Assembly (NCBI GenBank): GCA_025451715.1
Contig: JANWJY010000146.1
Coordinates: 1-30,983, forward strand
Length of the DNA: 30,983 nucleotides
From: Fimbriimonadaceae bacterium
Lineage (GTDB): Bacteria > Armatimonadota > Fimbriimonadia > Fimbriimonadales > Fimbriimonadaceae
Reading direction: 5' to 3'
Shown: positions 28,361 through 30,983 of the stretch, one piece after another
Position numbering within the stretch: position 1 is the first letter of the stretch
How the letters are laid out: each line of letters opens with the position of its first letter
Notes under the pieces: model-generated
What the model was told of the DNA's origin: nothing
The model's input: the letters and a program-made list of their open reading frames with translations, nothing else
The model's database searches: none
Position numbers and translations under genes: made by a program

Positions 28361-29758
28361 ATGAAGGACGTCGTCAGTTATTTGCCATGGATCGGCCTGG
28401 CTGTAGGGGTCTTTGCGCTCTTTCTGCGCGGGGGAGCGAAGGAGAAGGTCGAGTGGAGCAAGGCCGTCGCCTCGCCTCTCTTTCTGGCCCTCCTAGCCGT
28501 CGTCGGCGCATACATGACAACGGGCGACGTGCGGGCCGCCCTGATCTTCTTGTCCGCCGGCGCAGTGTTCGGGTGCCTGGTTTCCGTTGCTGCCTCCATT
28601 CTCGGCACTACCGAACAAGGAACGGTTCTTTCCGTGCTCGGGTTCGTCGCCTTCCTCGTCGGGAACTCGCTGGATGTGGTCGAAGTCCATTCGATCGCGC
28701 GACTAGGCGGGATCGTCTGCGGGCTCGCCATCGCCGCCCTCCCGACCCTCTCCGGCCGCGGCAACAGGATCGGCGTCACCTTGATCTCGCTGCTGTTCGT
28801 CGCCGGTGCGCTCGCTCTGATCTCTCGGATCGGGTACGGCAAAGAGGTCCGGCTGGCCGCGCCGCTCCTCGTGTGGTCGGCGCTGTTGTCGGTCGGCGTC
28901 GTGTGGGCCGCTGCGCGCGCCTTCGGAGACCGAGCGAAGCTCCTTGGTCCTGCGATCGCCGTCGTTGCCCTCGCTGGGCTCTCGTGGCTCGTGTTCGACA
29001 GGTATCTCGGCGAAAAGGACGTCGCGATCGTGTGCGTGGTCGCCGTCGCGGCCACCCTGCTCACCGCCTGGGCCGTCCCCGTCGAGAGGCAGTCGGTCGC
29101 GACGTGGGGCATGGCCGCAGTGATCTGGCTCGGGATGGCGACGTACGCGTTTAGCACCGCGCAAGGCCTCGGAATGGCCGCCGCGGGTTTCGTCGGCGTA
29201 GCAATGGCGTTCGTCCTCGGCCGGCGCGACCTGCTTCCTCCGATCGGGATCCTGGTCGGTCTGGCCGTCTACAGGCTGTTCCGCGAGAACAACGCCGAGG
29301 TCGTACAGGCGTTCGACATCGGGCAGCACTACGCGATGATCGGTTTCCTGCTGGGGATCGTCGTACTGGTCGCGGTGGCAGACGCCCTCGCCCGTCGTCG
29401 CGAGTCGCGAAACCTCGCCTACGAGGGCGCGATCGTTGGGCTCATCGCGGCCGCGATCGTCGTCGGGTCGAGCGCGTTCTTCGGCCCGAAGGGCGCGATC
29501 GGGCTCGTCGTCGGGCTCGCCGTGGCGCCGATGGTGGCGCAGCTTGCTAGCTCCAGGCCCTCTTGGACCTTCGCGGCCGCCGCGGTCCTGCAGTCGGCGG
29601 CGTTGGTCGCCTATCGCCCGCTCGCGTTCGACACCTCCCTGGACAGGGACGGAAAGCTCAAGCTGCTCCTGTGGCTCGCGGCCGGGGTCGTCGTCCTCTA
29701 TGGCGCACTCTGGTACTTGGGCCGTACTAAAAAGGAGGTGGCTCTTGAAAACGCCTGA
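28361..29758 (+). CDS. Polytopic membrane protein of unknown function
   Basis: The protein has about 465 residues, mostly Ala/Val/Leu/Gly-rich membrane segments (roughly 14), with short Arg/Lys-rich loops such as ARRRESRN and GRRDLLPP. There is no recognisable transporter or enzyme motif. A cytoplasmic C-terminal tail ends YLGRTKKEVALENA. ATG 28361 has AGGTG eight bases upstream; the GTG at 28343 in the same frame lacks support. The next gene, an alpha-2-macroglobulin, begins 14 bases before this one ends with an excellent ribosome binding site, so the pair is translated together. The membrane protein may anchor or export its neighbour, which is inference from position only. Confidence 0.78.
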   Translation: MKDVVSYLPWIGLAVGVFALFLRGGAKEKVEWSKAVASPLFLALLAVVGAYMTTGDVRAALIFLSAGAVFGCLVSVAASILGTTEQGTVLSVLGFVAFLVGNSLDVVEVHSIARLGGIVCGLAIAALPTLSGRGNRIGVTLISLLFVAGALALISRIGYGKEVRLAAPLLVWSALLSVGVVWAAARAFGDRAKLLGPAIAVVALAGLSWLVFDRYLGEKDVAIVCVVAVAATLLTAWAVPVERQSVATWGMAAVIWLGMATYAFSTAQGLGMAAAGFVGVAMAFVLGRRDLLPPIGILVGLAVYRLFRENNAEVVQAFDIGQHYAMIGFLLGIVVLVAVADALARRRESRNLAYEGAIVGLIAAAIVVGSSAFFGPKGAIGLVVGLAVAPMVAQLASSRPSWTFAAAAVLQSAALVAYRPLAFDTSLDRDGKLKLLLWLAAGVVVLYGALWYLGRTKKEVALENA

Positions 29759-30983
29759 ATGGATGAAGCCGGGAGGACTGGCCGGGGTCGCGCTCTGCCT
29801 TGTCGGTGCGCTTGCGCTGACCGCGTACGGCGTAACCGAGGAGGTCGAGCTCGCAAACGTCGTCGGCGTCGCGACCTTGTTCGACGGCGACAAGCCAGCG
29901 GCAGGGGCAGAGGTCCACTTCTCCGCGTACAACAGCGGCGCCGACCTCGCCGGAATGGTCACGATGCGCACCGTCGCAGACGAAAACGGGCGGTTCACCT
30001 TCCGCAACGTTCCGACGGGCTACGCGACCATACGCGCGTACGCGCCGGGCTATTCGAGCGAAACGGGACTCGTCGTCAGAAAGGAGGTGCCCGAGCTCGC
30101 ACTGTCCATGCGCTGGCAGGGCGACCAGCTCGAGATGGCGACCAACCAGCCCGTGTTCACGCCAGACGAGAGCCCCACCATCGTGTTGAACGGCATGACG
30201 CGCCGCGCGGAGATTGCGATCAGCGTTTTCGCCTTCAGCGACAAGGACGTCTTCGACAAGCGCGACACCTACGCGCTGACCCGCACCATCGCTTACAACC
30301 GCGGTTGGGGCGAACAGCCTCCGGCCGCACAGCCCGAGCCCTCGCAGAAAATCGCGCACAATATCCGCACCCGCGACATCCAAGGAAAGTTTGCGGAGGT
30401 CGTCGAACTTCCCAAACTGAAAGAAGGTATCTACGTCGTGCGCGCAGAGGTCGACGGCGTCGTCCGTCACCAGTGGATCAACGTCTCGCGCCTCGGCCTC
30501 ATCACGAAAGCGTCGCCGAAGTCGCTGATGGGCTACGTCGTCGACATCACCACCGGCAGGCCGCTCCCAGACGTCGCGGTCTCGGTCGTCGGACCCGACG
30601 GCCGCAAAGAGCTCGGCAGAACCGACGCGAACGGCATCGTCAGATCGAGCGGCGACCCGGGCGCATCAGGCAGCTACGTCATGCTCGCGACCCAGGGCGG
30701 CAGCAGGGCGTTCGCGATGTTCGACAGGTGGAGCGACTCCGACGGTGAGCTCGCCGCCATGCACATCCAGATGGACCGACCGATCTATCGCCCGGGCGAC
30801 ACCGTGCAGTACAAGGGGTTCGTCCGTGTGCCGACACAGGACGGCTACAAGCTGCCAACGTTCCGCAGCGTGCAGGTCAGGGTGCTCGACCCCGACGGTA
30901 CAGAGATATCGAGCGAGCCGCGCCCGGTCAGCGCGATGGGCGGCTTCGACGGATCGTTCGTGACGGTGCCGGAAATCACCGGC
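29745..30983 (+). CDS. Alpha-2-macroglobulin-family protein, N-terminal part (continues past window)
   Basis: The open frame runs 413 codons to the window edge. The N-terminus (PGGLAGVALCLVGALALTAY) is a membrane anchor or signal. A carboxypeptidase-regulatory-like beta domain follows (about 40-110, DENGRFTFRNVPTGYATIRA). Further MG-type domains include AAMHIQMDRPIYRPGDTVQY, the hallmark MG2 entry sequence of bacterial alpha-2-macroglobulins. Such proteins trap proteases by a bait region, often with a thioester; both would lie beyond the window. Start: TTG 29745 has AGGAGG (29733-29738) six bases upstream, which favours it over ATG 29763, whose spacing would be 24. No penicillin-binding protein 1C partner is seen on this side. 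Confidence 0.88.
   Translation, partial: MKTPEWMKPGGLAGVALCLVGALALTAYGVTEEVELANVVGVATLFDGDKPAAGAEVHFSAYNSGADLAGMVTMRTVADENGRFTFRNVPTGYATIRAYAPGYSSETGLVVRKEVPELALSMRWQGDQLEMATNQPVFTPDESPTIVLNGMTRRAEIAISVFAFSDKDVFDKRDTYALTRTIAYNRGWGEQPPAAQPEPSQKIAHNIRTRDIQGKFAEVVELPKLKEGIYVVRAEVDGVVRHQWINVSRLGLITKASPKSLMGYVVDITTGRPLPDVAVSVVGPDGRKELGRTDANGIVRSSGDPGASGSYVMLATQGGSRAFAMFDRWSDSDGELAAMHIQMDRPIYRPGDTVQYKGFVRVPTQDGYKLPTFRSVQVRVLDPDGTEISSEPRPVSAMGGFDGSFVTVPEITG

Noticed and set aside
27775..29154. Long plus-strand open frame across the cyclotransferase and membrane-protein genes
   Set aside because: Same reason: it is antisense to one convincing gene and out of frame with the other, with no domain or signal.
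29759..30748. Arg-rich open frame inside the alpha-2-macroglobulin gene
   Set aside because: The MG2 signature RPIYRPGDTVQY and a perfect ribosome binding site support the other frame. This one is low-complexity.

Overview
The window is a gene-dense, high-GC bacterial chromosome segment. It has no mobile elements, CRISPR array, tRNA or rRNA that I could see. The gene set is housekeeping plus signalling: MurA, MreB, a WecA/WecB/UppP lipid-carrier block, lipoprotein cyclophilins, a sigma-54-type activator, PP2C/FHA signalling and an alpha-2-macroglobulin. That points to a free-living Gram-negative-type lineage outside the Proteobacteria. My best guess is Armatimonadota (Fimbriimonadia-like). 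This is inference from gene style and not shown by any marker gene here.

Layout. Positions 1-2677 (+): end of one and all of a second nucleoside/sugar-type ABC permease, then a tandem-domain pterin synthase and an SDR reductase, all abutting or overlapping. Positions 2674-3213 (-): an HNH nuclease, preceded by a highly structured intergenic stretch (3214-3526) that looks like a small RNA or an attenuating leader. Positions 3527-6340 (+): murA-mreB and a small exported protein. Positions 6380-8739 (+): a GAF histidine kinase and an NtrC-type response regulator that lacks its DNA-binding domain. Positions 8981-9559 (+): an ECF sigma factor. Positions 9611-15391: a Gfo/Idh/MocA oxidoreductase (-), an exported unknown (+), a leucyl aminopeptidase (-) and a large secreted alpha/beta hydrolase (-). 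Positions 15504-18494: a second GAF kinase (+) converging on a PP2C phosphatase/FHA protein pair (-). Positions 18633-21334 (+): two cyclophilins, an ARPP-1-type lipoprotein and a 51-residue lipoprotein. Positions 21417-25447 (+): dCMP deaminase, WecA-like transferase, UDP-GlcNAc 2-epimerase, UppP and peptidyl-tRNA hydrolase, closely packed. Positions 25444-28269 (-): a small unknown protein, a MarR regulator, two tiny helical proteins (one resembling a flagellar rod protein reduced to its terminal helices), a structured RNA candidate, a zinc protease with an HExxHxxGxxD motif and a gamma-glutamylcyclotransferase-like protein. Positions 28361-30983 (+): a polytopic membrane protein and the first part of an alpha-2-macroglobulin that runs off the window.

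The murA-mreB pair and the wecA-wecB-uppP block both serve the cell envelope. The PTPS-SDR pair has the composition of a biopterin-type pathway. The kinase/regulator and phosphatase/FHA sets are regulatory modules whose targets are not in the window.

The least conventional signals are: two minus-strand structured RNA candidates (3231-3411 and 26869-27022); a tandem pterin synthase whose first half lacks the catalytic residues; a sigma-54 activator without HTH; a recurrent CATAAT box 6-7 nt before ATG codons, suggesting leaderless transcripts; and the mini rod-like protein with its neighbour.
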